Positions 1 to 9,474 of a DNA stretch of 64,000 nucleotides are shown here, piece after piece. The DNA is from Caballeronia grimmiae (lineage in GTDB: Bacteria; Pseudomonadota; Gammaproteobacteria; Burkholderiales; Burkholderiaceae), in NCBI RefSeq assembly GCF_000698555.1, contig NZ_JFHE01000002.1, positions 186,001 to 250,000 on the forward strand, written 5' to 3'. The position numbers were made by a program, and so were the translations under genes. The notes below the pieces were generated by a model, which saw nothing but the letters and a program-made list of their open reading frames with translations, did not search any database and was not told the origin of the DNA. The stretch's first letter is position 1. Each line of letters opens with the position of its first letter.

Positions 1-58
1 TTGCGCCGTTAAGGAGCCAAGTGCATCACGTACGGTCACGTCGGAAAGGAACAAAGCG

Positions 59-2332
59 GTGCAGGAAAGAGCGAGCGATTTTCTCGGGACGATCGATGAA
101 ACCGTCGCCCGGCGATTTCCCTATGTCGAGTGCATGCGTCGCTTCGATGCGTTTGCGCTGGCGATGCTCGGCGTCGCGCTCGTCGTGGCGATGACGCCGT
201 TCCTGCCGCTGCCGTGGAACGTGCTGCTCGGCGCGGCCGCGGTTGGCGCGTTGACCGTCATTCATCTGATGTTGCAGTGGCGGCGGCAGATTTTCGTCGC
301 GCGACAGCTTTCCAACGGACTGCTTTTCATCGCGGAAGACTGTCTGAAGCTGCTCGATCTCGAAGGCTGCGTCGTATGCATTTCCGATGTCGGCCGCAAG
401 CTGATCGGTGCGGATTGCGCGGACGAAGTCGTCGGCGTCGACTGGATAGCCTTGTGGAACGGCCCCGATGCGCGCGATGCGTTCGAACGTGCGAAGGCGG
501 GCGCATCGACGTCGTTCTCCGGCTCGTGCCGCACGATGACCGGCGCGCTCAAATGGTGGACGTCGAGCTTCGCGCCGGTATGCGGCGAAGCGGGCCGCGT
601 GGTGTCGGTGCTGTGCAAGTCGCGCGACATCACGGCGGAAGTTGCGCTCATCGAAGAACTGCGCGGCAATGCGCGCGTGCAGAAAGACATGGAAGATCAT
701 GTCGACGCCGTCTTCTGGACCACGACACACGACTTCCGCGAACTGCTGCATGTCAGTTCCGCGTTCGAGCGCATGTGGGAAATGCCGGTGGCCGCGCTCG
801 AAACCGACAAGACCGCGTGGATGCAGCGTGTGCACGCAGACGATCTGCCCAGCCTGCGAGACAAGATGCGCGAAGCGGTGAACACGGGCGCGCCTTCACA
901 AAGCTATTTCCGCCTTTGTCTGTCCGGCGAGCGCACGCGCTGGGTGCGCGCGGACATCTATCCGGTGAACGAGGACGGCGCGGTGTCGCGTGTGGTGAGC
1001 GTATGCGTCGATGCCACCGAGGAGCGCATGCGTCTTCAGGAACTGCATCGGCTTGCGAATACCGACAGCCTCACGGGCCTGCGCAATCGCAACGCGATGA
1101 CCGATGCGCTGGTCGATCGCTGCGCATCCGGCGAGCCGTTCGCGTATCTGTTCATCGATATCGACCGCTTTAAATCCATCAACGATACCGCCGGCCACGA
1201 TGCGGGCGACGCCGTGCTCAAGGCGATCGCGCGACGCATCGCCGATGCGATGCCGGAAGGCGCGGTCGCGGCGCGTCCCGGTGGCGACGAGTTCACCGTG
1301 ATCCTGCCTGGCCGCTTCGATCAGCAGCGGATCGAGCGCGCATGCAGGCGGCTTGCGCTCGCCTGTCACCGGCCAATCAAGCTGGGTTGCCGCACGGTCA
1401 CGATGACATGCTCGACCGGCGTGGCGCTCTATCCGGATCATGGCGGCACGCCCGAGGATCTGTTCATCAGCGCGGATATGGCGATGTACGCCGCGAAGCG
1501 CGCGGGCCGCAATGCGTTTCGCGTGTTCGGCGAAAGCGAGAAGGGCGATCTCGCGCGCGCGCATCTCGAATCCGAATTGCATGACGCCATACGCGCCAAT
1601 CAGTTCCTGCTGCATTATCAGCCGCAGTATCGCGTGGATACGGGCGCGCTCGCCGGTGTCGAGGCGCTGCTGCGCTGGAACCATCCGCAGCTTGGGCTGA
1701 TAGAGCCGGGCGAGTTCGTGCCGGTGCTGGAAGAGAGCGGATTGATCGTTGAAGCGGGACACTGGATCATTCGCGAAGCCGTGCAGGCGGCCGCACGCCT
1801 CGCCGCAGCGGCGCCCGATGTGCGCTCGGTCGCTGTGAACGTGTCGCCGAAGCAGTTTCGCGACCCGCGTCTCGTGTCGGTGCTGATGCACGCGATGAAG
1901 CGAAGCGGCGTCGACGCGGACCGCATTACGCTGGAAATTACGGAATCCGCATTAATCGATAACGTCGACGATGCGCAGGACGTGCTTGCGAGAATACGCG
2001 AGATGGGCGTGCGTATCGCCATCGACGATTTCGGCACGGGCTATTCGAGCCTCAGTTATCTCGCGCGTTTCCGGCCCGACGTGCTGAAGCTCGACAAGTC
2101 GTTCGTCGACAACATCGCCACCGACCCGATGATGCGAACGGTCGTCGAAGGCGTGATCGGTCTCGCGCACAAGCTCGGCGTGACTGTCGTGGCCGAAGGC
2201 GTCGAGACGCCGGAGCAGCTCGAGCACCTGAAAGACGCGCGTTGCGACAAGATGCAGGGCTTCCTGCGCGCGCGGCCCGTGGCGCTCGATGCGTTGCTGG
2301 AAGACGTTGCGTACGCTGAAAACTCAGCTTGA
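59..2332 (+). CDS. Membrane-anchored PAS-PAS-GGDEF-EAL cyclic-di-GMP protein
   Basis: A 757-residue dual-domain enzyme expected to make and/or degrade cyclic di-GMP at the inner membrane. Two hydrophobic helices (about residues 31-48 and 53-72) are followed by two PAS-like sensor regions (about 80-330). A GGDEF domain follows with an intact GGDEF at 408-412, then an EAL domain with EAL at 535-537, DDFGTGYSS from 656 and AEGVET near the end. All visible catalytic motifs are intact, so either activity is possible. The RxxD inhibitory site normally just before GGDEF is absent. GTG start, with GGAAAGGA about 10 bases upstream. It converges on the SulP gene with a 4-base gap and lies close to the curli operon, a classic cyclic-di-GMP target. 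Direction of activity cannot be read from sequence. Confidence 0.93.
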   Translation: MQERASDFLGTIDETVARRFPYVECMRRFDAFALAMLGVALVVAMTPFLPLPWNVLLGAAAVGALTVIHLMLQWRRQIFVARQLSNGLLFIAEDCLKLLDLEGCVVCISDVGRKLIGADCADEVVGVDWIALWNGPDARDAFERAKAGASTSFSGSCRTMTGALKWWTSSFAPVCGEAGRVVSVLCKSRDITAEVALIEELRGNARVQKDMEDHVDAVFWTTTHDFRELLHVSSAFERMWEMPVAALETDKTAWMQRVHADDLPSLRDKMREAVNTGAPSQSYFRLCLSGERTRWVRADIYPVNEDGAVSRVVSVCVDATEERMRLQELHRLANTDSLTGLRNRNAMTDALVDRCASGEPFAYLFIDIDRFKSINDTAGHDAGDAVLKAIARRIADAMPEGAVAARPGGDEFTVILPGRFDQQRIERACRRLALACHRPIKLGCRTVTMTCSTGVALYPDHGGTPEDLFISADMAMYAAKRAGRNAFRVFGESEKGDLARAHLESELHDAIRANQFLLHYQPQYRVDTGALAGVEALLRWNHPQLGLIEPGEFVPVLEESGLIVEAGHWIIREAVQAAARLAAAAPDVRSVAVNVSPKQFRDPRLVSVLMHAMKRSGVDADRITLEITESALIDNVDDAQDVLARIREMGVRIAIDDFGTGYSSLSYLARFRPDVLKLDKSFVDNIATDPMMRTVVEGVIGLAHKLGVTVVAEGVETPEQLEHLKDARCDKMQGFLRARPVALDALLEDVAYAENSA

Positions 2333-2336
2333 TCGC

Positions 2337-3788
2337 TCAGTGCGACGGCTCGTACTGCGTGCCCGTCGCCTTGTCGTGCGTGGCGTATTTTTCGATCATC
2401 GTCGCACTGGCGCGATTCAATCCCGCGATATCCACCGCTATGCCATTGCGCCGGAACTTGTGGACGATGCGATCGAGCGCATCGATCGCCGTGATGTCCC
2501 AGAAGTGCGCGGGCGACAGATCGAGCCGCACCGAGCGCACCGGCTCCCTGAAATCGAACTCGCCAACGAACGCTTCCGACGAGGCGAAGAACACCTGCCC
2601 GCGCACCACGTAGCGGCGCTCGCTTGCCGCCTGATCCAGCGTCGATTCGACGACCAGCACCTGCCGCACCTTCGACGTGAAGAACAGCGCGCTCAACAAC
2701 ACGCCGACGAACACGCCCATGGCGAGATTGCCTGTCGCGACCACGACGACGACCGTCGCGAGCATCACGGCTGACGAACTTTTCGGATGCGTGCGCAGGT
2801 TCGCAACCGAGCGCCAGCTGAACGTGCTGATCGACACCATGATCATCACCGCGACGAGCGCGGCCATCGGAATCTGCCTGACCCACGGCCCGAGAAACAC
2901 GACGAGCACCAGCAGCAGCGCGCCCGCGATGAAGGTCGACAAGCGCCCGCGTCCACCCGATTTCATGTTGATGACCGTCTGGCCGATCATTGCGCAGCCG
3001 GGCATGCCGCCGAGAAAGCCCGCGGCGATGTTCGCGCAGCCCTGGCCGCGGCATTCGCGATTCTTGTCGCTGGGCGTATCGGTGTAGTCCAGCAGGCCCA
3101 CCAGCGCGATCGCCACCGAGTACGGGAAGACGATGCGCAGCGTGTCGAACGAGAACGGCACTTGCGGCAACGCGAAGAACGGCAAGCGGTCCGGGAAAGC
3201 GCCCATGTCGCCTACAATGCGCAATTGCAGATGCAGCACCATCGCGATCGCCGTCATTACGATGATGCATACGAGCGGCGACGGTATCGCCTTCGTCACG
3301 CGCGGCAGCAGGTAGATGATGGCGAGGCCGCCCGCGACCATCGCGTAGACGTACCACGGCGCGTCCTGCAATTGCGGCAATTGCGCGAGAAAGATCAGGA
3401 TGGCAAGCGCGTTGACGAAGCCGGTAATCACCGAGCGCGACACGAAGCGCATCAGCGCGCCAAGCTTCAGCACCCCCGCGCCGATCTGCAGCACGCCCGC
3501 GAGAATGCCCGCAGCCAGCACGTATTCAACGCCGTGCGCCTTCACGAGTGATGACAGCAGCAGCGCGACCGCGCCCGTCGCCGCCGAGATCATGCCGGGC
3601 CGCCCGCCTGCAAAGGCGGACACGATTGCAATGACCGACGCCGCATACAGCCCGACTTTCGGATCGACCCCCGCGATGATCGAGAAAGCGAGCGCTTCGG
3701 GAATCAGCGCGAGCGCGACGACGATGCCAGCGAGCACGTCGCCGCGAATATTCGAGAACCATTCCTCGCGCAGCGTGTGAGTTTTCAT
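2337..3788 (-). CDS. SulP-family anion transporter with C-terminal STAS domain
   Basis: A 483-residue inner-membrane permease of the SulP/SLC26 family, which carries sulfate, bicarbonate or dicarboxylates. The N-terminus has the family hallmark around [20 protein letters not shown]. About ten to twelve hydrophobic segments follow, and the last ~100 residues form a STAS domain ([19 protein letters not shown]). I start at the internal ATG ([10 protein letters not shown]) because the 15 residues upstream are not family-like. Neither start has a strong Shine-Dalgarno. No carbonic anhydrase is adjacent, so the substrate stays open. Confidence 0.9.
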   Translation of the reverse strand: MKTHTLREEWFSNIRGDVLAGIVVALALIPEALAFSIIAGVDPKVGLYAASVIAIVSAFAGGRPGMISAATGAVALLLSSLVKAHGVEYVLAAGILAGVLQIGAGVLKLGALMRFVSRSVITGFVNALAILIFLAQLPQLQDAPWYVYAMVAGGLAIIYLLPRVTKAIPSPLVCIIVMTAIAMVLHLQLRIVGDMGAFPDRLPFFALPQVPFSFDTLRIVFPYSVAIALVGLLDYTDTPSDKNRECRGQGCANIAAGFLGGMPGCAMIGQTVINMKSGGRGRLSTFIAGALLLVLVVFLGPWVRQIPMAALVAVMIMVSISTFSWRSVANLRTHPKSSSAVMLATVVVVVATGNLAMGVFVGVLLSALFFTSKVRQVLVVESTLDQAASERRYVVRGQVFFASSEAFVGEFDFREPVRSVRLDLSPAHFWDITAIDALDRIVHKFRRNGIAVDIAGLNRASATMIEKYATHDKATGTQYEPSH

Positions 3789-4076
3789 AGGGGTGAGTTC
3801 GTTGAAGCGGCCGTTGCGCAAGGGCAAAAGCAAAAGAGGCGCGATTCTAACCGATGGTGCAAACCCTCATGGGAGGCGGGCCCGGCCGCCGCAAACGTTT
3901 CCTTTCGATACGCATTCAGCGGCATTTAGCTTCCCTGTGCTTTTCGTCAGTCGAATGTGGCGCTTCCAACATAGGGGCGGTTCATTCTTCAGCACAATCC
4001 GATCCGTCTAACGAATAAAGCAAAACACAACACGCTCGAAGGCAGCACCATAGCGGCCAGGGCATACGGGGAAGTC
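3789..4076. other. Intergenic region upstream of the curli operon
   Basis: About 290 bases between the divergent SulP gene and csgE. It must hold the curli operon promoter. It contains a GC-rich patch (3876-3892) and then AT-richer sequence from about 3990 to 4035 just upstream of csgE. I could not find a convincing -10/-35 pair, a sigma-54 GG-N10-GC match or a clear operator palindrome. No csgD-like regulator gene is present here. Confidence 0.5.
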
Positions 4077-4739
4077 ATGCAGCGAGTGAAAGCAATGCGC
4101 CCGAGAAGGTGCGCAATCGCAGTGTGCATCATCGCAATACCGGCTTTCGTGTCCAGCGCATACGCTCAGGATGCCGAAGCACCGTCGGCATCTAATGCGG
4201 ATGTCGGCAGCCAGGCGCAACCGCTGATCGCGCTGCCGACCACGCCGACGCCCAGCCCGGTCGCGCGCACCGCGCCGTTGCCTGCAGCGAACGGTGCGCC
4301 GCTGTCGTCGCGCGGCACAGTGAACGCGTCGGAATCGCTGGAAAAGAGCGAAACGCTCGCTGGCACGCCGCGCGCCCGCACCGCCGACATCAACGGCCAG
4401 AAGCCGCTCGACGACGCGCTCGGCGGCGTGGTGACCACCGACACGGTCACGCTCGCCGGCCAGGACTTCTATAGCTGGTTCGCACAGGCCTGGACCGCGA
4501 TCCCGCTTTCCGACCGATACATCGTGTCGGTGCACGAGCGTCCTTCGGCGCGTTACGGCAGTCTCGTCTGGGTGGAGTTCGGTCAGCGCCGCGTGTTTCA
4601 GGCGTTCCTGCCGATCGCCCGCGCGAACGTGCGGCCCGTTGCGGAGAACGCGGCGCAAGTCGCCTTCCAGAACGTCATGCAGGCGGATCTGACGCGCCTG
4701 CTCTTTCGCGACGCCGACATGGCGACGGACGAACTCTAA
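4077..4739 (+). CDS. csgE: Curli assembly protein CsgE with long N-terminal extension
   Basis: Periplasmic curli export factor that caps the CsgG pore and delivers subunits. A signal peptide (cleavage near SAYA-Q, residue 30) is followed by a Pro/Ala/Thr-rich low-complexity stretch to about residue 110. The CsgE domain then runs to the end (GQDFYSWFAQAW, VHERPSARYGSLVWVEF, VFQAFLP). At 220 residues it is about 90 longer than E. coli CsgE, the extra length being the linker. The start is supported by GGGGAAG eight bases upstream. It is the first gene of csgE-csgF-csgG-csgB-csgA, all on the same strand. Confidence 0.9.
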   Translation: MQRVKAMRPRRCAIAVCIIAIPAFVSSAYAQDAEAPSASNADVGSQAQPLIALPTTPTPSPVARTAPLPAANGAPLSSRGTVNASESLEKSETLAGTPRARTADINGQKPLDDALGGVVTTDTVTLAGQDFYSWFAQAWTAIPLSDRYIVSVHERPSARYGSLVWVEFGQRRVFQAFLPIARANVRPVAENAAQVAFQNVMQADLTRLLFRDADMATDEL

Positions 4740-4775
4740 TAAAAAAGCAGCACGGCCAAAACTACGGGGAACACG

Positions 4776-5228
4776 ATGAAAACGAATGCGCTTGTCCGCA
4801 GCGCGGTGATCGCCTGCGCGCTCACGTCGACGCTCTTCATGCCGCTTACCGATGCACATGCAACCGCGCTCGTCTACGAGCCGGTGAATCCCAACTTCGG
4901 CGGCAATCCGCTCAACGGGCCGAACCTGCTCAATGAAGCGAATGCGCAGAACAAGTACAAGGACCCGTCGCTGTCGGATCTCGGCACGGGCAGCCAGTCC
5001 ACGCTCGACCAGTTCAACACGCAGTTGCAGCAAGCGATTCTCTCGCGCGTGGCGTCGTCGATCTCGAGTTCCATCGTCGGGGCGGACGGCACGCTGCATC
5101 CGGGCACGATCAACACGGGCAACTTTTCGATCGCGATCACCTCGGTGACGGGCGGCAATCTGCAAGTCACGACGACCGACAAGACCACGGGCGCGTCGAC
5201 GACTTTCGTCGTCGGCAACGGCCAGTAA
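4776..5228 (+). CDS. csgF: Curli assembly protein CsgF
   Basis: Secreted outer-membrane curli factor that anchors the nucleator to the CsgG pore. A 150-residue precursor with a signal peptide (cleavage after DAHA, about residue 29). The conserved CsgF N-terminus follows (LVYEPVNPNFGGNPLNGPNLL), which in the known structure plugs into the CsgG constriction. The C-terminal half has the usual alternating beta pattern ending TTFVVGNGQ. Length matches the family (about 138 in E. coli). It lies 36 bases after csgE and 16 before csgG. Confidence 0.95.
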   Translation: MKTNALVRSAVIACALTSTLFMPLTDAHATALVYEPVNPNFGGNPLNGPNLLNEANAQNKYKDPSLSDLGTGSQSTLDQFNTQLQQAILSRVASSISSSIVGADGTLHPGTINTGNFSIAITSVTGGNLQVTTTDKTTGASTTFVVGNGQ

Positions 5229-5244
5229 CGCGAGCGCATCTGCA

Positions 5245-6171
5245 ATGAACATGAATGCTTTCAAACCCGCGGCGCTTGTGGCCGCCGTCATCGGCGCGAT
5301 GCTGCTCACCGGTTGCGTTACCGCGCCGATGCCATCGTCCGGCAATGCGACGCTGACGCCGCCGACGCGCGTCACGCGCGATCTCACCCATCTGCCGCCG
5401 CCGAAGGGCAGGATCATCGCGGCGGTGTACGGGTTTCGCGATCTGACCGGCCAATACAAGCCATCGCCGGATAGTTCGTTTTCCTCACAAGTCACGCAAG
5501 GCGGGGCGTCGTTTCTCGTCAAGGCGATGCGCGATTCCGGCTGGTTCACGCCGGTCGAGCGCGAGAACCTTCAGGACCTGCTGACCGAACGCAAGATCAT
5601 GCGGGCGCTCGAAACGCCGGACGACAAGAACCGCGCCGGTTCCATTCCGCAGATCGGTGCGCTGGCGCCCGCGAGCATCGTGCTGGAAGGCGGCATCGTC
5701 GGGTATGACTCGAACATCCGGACGGGCGGCGCGGGCGTCGCGTATCTGGGCATCAGCGCGTCGCAGCAGTATCGCGTGGATCAGGTCACGGTGAACCTGC
5801 GGGCGGTGGATATCCGCAACGGCACGATTCTCAACAGCGTATCGACCACGAAGACCATCTATTCCGTTCAGGTCGATACCGGCGTGTACCGCTTCATCGG
5901 CTTCAAGGATCTGTTGCAGGCCGAACTCGGCATGACGCGCAACGAGCCGCAGCAGTTGTGCGTGAACGAAGCGATCGAATCCGCGCTCGTGCATCTGATC
6001 GTGCAGGGCGTCGCGAATCAGAGCTGGTCGCTCAAGGACATGAAGGACTGGTACGACCCGACGATGCAGCGGTATCTGCAGGAGAACCAGGGCTATGTCG
6101 CGACGATGGAAGACGTGAATCCGCCTTATAGCCCGGTGAAGGTCGATCCGCCCAAGACGCTCGGTGGTTGA
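5245..6171 (+). CDS. csgG: Curli secretion channel lipoprotein CsgG
   Basis: Outer-membrane lipoprotein that forms the nonameric curli secretion pore. The lipobox LTGC puts the acylated cysteine at residue 24. The conserved CsgG core follows: VYGFRDLTGQYKPSPDSSFS near 57-76, FLVKAMRDSGWFTPVERENL, and the long C-terminal segment with MKDWYDP. It is 308 residues against about 277 in E. coli, the difference lying mostly at the C-terminus. The stop codon lies 20 bases before the ATG chosen for the next curli gene. Confidence 0.96.
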   Translation: MNMNAFKPAALVAAVIGAMLLTGCVTAPMPSSGNATLTPPTRVTRDLTHLPPPKGRIIAAVYGFRDLTGQYKPSPDSSFSSQVTQGGASFLVKAMRDSGWFTPVERENLQDLLTERKIMRALETPDDKNRAGSIPQIGALAPASIVLEGGIVGYDSNIRTGGAGVAYLGISASQQYRVDQVTVNLRAVDIRNGTILNSVSTTKTIYSVQVDTGVYRFIGFKDLLQAELGMTRNEPQQLCVNEAIESALVHLIVQGVANQSWSLKDMKDWYDPTMQRYLQENQGYVATMEDVNPPYSPVKVDPPKTLGG

Positions 6172-6191
6172 ACATGAACAAGGAGACAAGA

Positions 6192-6731
6192 ATGAATCAG
6201 CCGGTTGCGCCCTGGCGCGCATCGAAAGTGGCGTTGTGTGCGGCGGTTTTCGCGGTCGTGAGCCTGTCGCTCGCGGTGTTCGCAGCGGATTTGTCGCCGG
6301 TATCCGACTTCGGGCCGTCGGAGCCGGGCTTCAACGGCGGCGCGCAGTGGGCCCGTGTTTCGCAAGCCGGCGCGGGCAATCGCATGGTTGGAGTGCAGTC
6401 CGGCGCGAATGGCCTGATGGCGAATCAGGCGGGCGTCGCGAACGCGGCTGCGATCGCGCAGGGCGGCAATGGCAACTTGACGGCGCTTGCGCAGACCGGC
6501 AGCGGCAACCACTACGAAGGCGTGCAGGCGGGCGTCGCCAACCGTTCCATCGCCGTGCAGAACGGCAGCAATAACGCAGCGACGGTCACGCAGATCGGCT
6601 CGTCGATGTCGTCGCAAGTGACGCAACTCGGGGTCAACAACGAGGTCGCCATCTTGCAGAGCCGCTACGGCGCGACGCTGCAAGTCATGCAGAACGGCAA
6701 TGGCGCGAGGGCGTCGGTTCTTATGAAGTAG
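6192..6731 (+). CDS. csgB: CsgB-like curli minor subunit (nucleator)
   Basis: A 179-residue secreted protein with a signal peptide (cleavage near VFA-A) and about five imperfect curlin repeats with the Q-x-G-x-x-N pattern (QAGAGN, QTGSGN, QNGSNN, QLGVNN, QNGNGA). Its place between csgG and the larger curlin, its shorter repeat array and its C-terminus without the usual Gln end fit the nucleator role of CsgB; this is positional inference. The ATG at 6192 is preferred over an upstream ATG at 6174 because AAGGAG at 6180-6185 is correctly spaced. Confidence 0.8.
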   Translation: MNQPVAPWRASKVALCAAVFAVVSLSLAVFAADLSPVSDFGPSEPGFNGGAQWARVSQAGAGNRMVGVQSGANGLMANQAGVANAAAIAQGGNGNLTALAQTGSGNHYEGVQAGVANRSIAVQNGSNNAATVTQIGSSMSSQVTQLGVNNEVAILQSRYGATLQVMQNGNGARASVLMK

Positions 6732-6875
6732 CAACGTTTTTCCGCCAGGGCGTGATGCCAGGGCGCGAGGAGACCGCAGTAAGGAAGGTGCAGGTCGTTG
6801 AGGCCGGAGCGCGGCAGGGGCTGAACTCCGTCAAGCAGAGAAGTCACTCAAAACATAAACCACGAGGCTATAAAA

Positions 6876-8156
6876 ATGAAAGTCAAGGCATCTATCATCG
6901 CTATGGGTCTGGCCGCGCTCGCATCGGGCTCGGTATTTGCAGCAGGTTTCTCGGCCAATGAATCGGCGACGGTTTCGCAATTCGGCGAATCGAACAAGGC
7001 GACCGTCGACCAGCAATCGTCGATTGGCGACCGCGTGAGCGTGCTGCAAGACGGCAACGGCGCGAAGGCCACGGTGACGTCGAAGGACGGCGGCTTCAAC
7101 CGCACGGACATCGCGCAAAACGGCGCATTTCGCGGCGATTCCGGCCTCGTCGCCAACGTGACGCAAGATCGCGCACTGGGCGAGCGCACGAGCATCACGC
7201 AATCGGGCAGCAACTCGACGGCCAGCGTCACGCAAACGGCATCGGCCGGCGACAACGACAGCATCCGCCAGAACGGCACGAACAACACCGCGAAGATCAC
7301 GCAGACGAACGCGGCCGGCAATACGGTGAACATCGATCAAGGTCAGGGCAAGGGCTTCGCCCGGCTCGACGGCGGCAGCGCCACCGTCACGCAGACGTCG
7401 ACGTTCGGCAATAACGTGCAGATCTCGCAGACCGGCGACCACGGCATCGCGAATGTCGAGACCACCGGCGGCGGCCTGAACAAGACCACCATCACGCAAA
7501 CGGGCGGCGGCACGGACGCGTATGTCGGCCAGCACAGCGAACTGGGCGATACCGTTTCGATCAAGCAGGACGGCTCGGCACTCGCCAAGGTGTTCTCGAA
7601 CAACGGCGGCGGCAACAAGACGACCATCGAGCAAAGCGGCGCCTATGCACCGAACTTCGCGCAAGTGAACCAGGGCAATGCCGTCAACGAAACGACGACG
7701 ATCGTTCAGAGCGGCCCGCTGTACAACAAGACCTACGTGAACCAGTACAACGAGTCGAACGACCACACGTCGGTGACGCAATACGGCAGCACCAACGAAG
7801 CCACGCTCACGCAGCAGAACGGCGGCCGCAACGTGCTGACCTCGTTCCAGGGCGGCTCGAAGAACAGCGCGAATCTGACGCAGCAAGCGGCGGTCGAATC
7901 GTCGCTGCTGTCGGTGCAACTCGGCGATCTGAACGTGGCCAACGCGACGCAGTCGGGCAAGGACGAAGAACTGCTGCTGACGCAAGTCGGCTTCGGCAAC
8001 AGCGCGACGGCTTCGCAATCGGGCACGGGCAACAACGCGTACGTTGCTCAGTCGGGCTACGGCAACGTGGGTTCGGTGACGCAGGTCGGCGCGGGCAACA
8101 CGGCGATCGTTTCGCAAAGCGGTGCGAAGAACACCGCGACCATCTCGCAGCGTTAA
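6876..8156 (+). CDS. csgA: Large CsgA-like curli major subunit with about 18 curlin repeats
   Basis: A secreted amyloid fibre subunit of 426 residues. The signal peptide ends at SVFA-A (about residue 22). The remainder is a continuous array of about 18 imperfect curlin repeats of about 22 residues, rich in Gln, Asn, Gly, Ser and Thr (for example VTQVGAGNTAIVSQSGAKN). E. coli CsgA has five repeats in 151 residues, so this protein is nearly three times longer. Some central repeats are degenerate (KTYVNQYNESNDHTSVTQYG). ATG with GAGG eight bases upstream. It is the last gene of the operon and is followed by a strong terminator. Confidence 0.9.
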   Translation: MKVKASIIAMGLAALASGSVFAAGFSANESATVSQFGESNKATVDQQSSIGDRVSVLQDGNGAKATVTSKDGGFNRTDIAQNGAFRGDSGLVANVTQDRALGERTSITQSGSNSTASVTQTASAGDNDSIRQNGTNNTAKITQTNAAGNTVNIDQGQGKGFARLDGGSATVTQTSTFGNNVQISQTGDHGIANVETTGGGLNKTTITQTGGGTDAYVGQHSELGDTVSIKQDGSALAKVFSNNGGGNKTTIEQSGAYAPNFAQVNQGNAVNETTTIVQSGPLYNKTYVNQYNESNDHTSVTQYGSTNEATLTQQNGGRNVLTSFQGGSKNSANLTQQAAVESSLLSVQLGDLNVANATQSGKDEELLLTQVGFGNSATASQSGTGNNAYVAQSGYGNVGSVTQVGAGNTAIVSQSGAKNTATISQR

Positions 8157-8181
8157 GCATCGACGAGGCGTAGCGAAACTT

Positions 8182-8227
8182 GCGGGCGGCATGCGGCTTT
8201 CGGGCCGTATGCCGCCCGCTTTTTTTT
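8182..8227 (+). terminator. Rho-independent terminator of the curli operon
   Basis: A near-perfect 16-base stem (GCGGGCGGCATGCGGC pairing with GCCGTATGCCGCCCGC) with a short TTTCGG loop and a run of eight Ts at 8220-8227. It lies 26 bases after the CsgA-like stop codon. Confidence 0.95.
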
Positions 8228-8305
8228 GCTGCGGGGCCCATATCAGCCAGTTTCGCGAGATAGTGCTATGGTCGTGCGCGACGAAATCTCATCACGATCA
8301 CGCCC

Positions 8306-9421
8306 ATGAAAACCACCATCGCGGCTGTCAGCCACGCGGCAGGCCTACTTCTTTTCGCATCGACCGCATGGGCGCAATCCAGCGTCACGATGTATGGCCG
8401 TGTCGATGGCGGCATCGAATATCTGAATCATGTCGCCAATGGCGCGGGCGGCAATTCGACGCGATGGAGCGCCGAAGGCGGCGACTGGGGCACGAGCATG
8501 TGGGGGCTCAAGGGCGTCGAAGACCTGGGCGGCGGCATGAGCGCCGTCTTCACCCTGGAAACGGCGCTGCAGATCATGAACGGGAGAACGGGCGGCGATC
8601 GCATGTTCTCGCGGCGGGCCTATGCCGGCCTGAATTCGAAGACGTGGGGCCAGATTCAGGCGGGCCGCAATCTTTTCATCGATAGCGACGGCGTGTGGGA
8701 ATTCGATCCGTTCGTGCAGGAAGCGGTGTCGTCCGCATCGCTCGTGCGAGGACGCAACTGGCAGCAGACGAGCAACAACGTCGAGTATCACAGCCCCGTG
8801 TTTCATGGCTTCGACGTGCAAGGGCAGTATGCCTTCGGCAATCAGCCCGGCGCGTTCAACAGCGGCGCGCCCGGCGAATTCGGCAGGTCCGAGGGCATCA
8901 TGCTGACGTATCATTCGCCGCTTCTCGACGTGCGCGGCATCTACGACGAACTGCGCGATCAGAACGGGCGGCTCAGCAACATCTTCTCGTCGTCGCGCGA
9001 GTACTTCGTCGGCGCGAATCTCAAGGTGGACAAGTTCAAGGTGCAGGCCGCTTATACGCACTACGCCGCGCCCGATTCGCCAGCAGGCGTCGCCGATAGC
9101 GCCGATCACTACTGGCTCGGCGCGACGTATCAGGCGACGCCGCAATGGGCCGTCACGGCAGCGGGCTTCTATATTCATGTAGGCGAGGGCGCGGGCGATG
9201 CATCGCATGATCCCGCGAGCCACGCGACGCTCTATGCGCTCGGCACCACCTACAACTTCACGAAGCGCACCTTTCTCTACGGCACCGTGGCCTACGTGCG
9301 CAACAGCGCGAACGGCACGTTCTCGGTGTTCGCGACGCCGCGCAACGCCGATGTCAGCACGAGTCCGCTGGCCGGCGAATCGCAGACGGGCGCGTATGTC
9401 GGCATGATGCACATCTTCTGA
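8306..9421 (+). CDS. Gram-negative general porin (trimeric, OmpC-like)
   Basis: Outer-membrane 16-strand porin of the family common in Burkholderia. A signal peptide (cleavage STAWA-Q) precedes the canonical mature start SSVTMYGRVDGGIEY. The Burkholderia porin block WGLKGVEDLGGGMSAVFTLE follows, and the protein ends in a C-terminal Phe (GMMHIF), the signal for the outer-membrane insertion machinery. At 371 residues it is standard length. A monocistronic gene downstream of the curli terminator; solute specificity cannot be read. Confidence 0.93.
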   Translation: MKTTIAAVSHAAGLLLFASTAWAQSSVTMYGRVDGGIEYLNHVANGAGGNSTRWSAEGGDWGTSMWGLKGVEDLGGGMSAVFTLETALQIMNGRTGGDRMFSRRAYAGLNSKTWGQIQAGRNLFIDSDGVWEFDPFVQEAVSSASLVRGRNWQQTSNNVEYHSPVFHGFDVQGQYAFGNQPGAFNSGAPGEFGRSEGIMLTYHSPLLDVRGIYDELRDQNGRLSNIFSSSREYFVGANLKVDKFKVQAAYTHYAAPDSPAGVADSADHYWLGATYQATPQWAVTAAGFYIHVGEGAGDASHDPASHATLYALGTTYNFTKRTFLYGTVAYVRNSANGTFSVFATPRNADVSTSPLAGESQTGAYVGMMHIF

Positions 9422-9474
9422 TCGTTTAAGATACGCCGCCTCGATAGTCGACTCATCAACGCGGAGTGTGCTTC

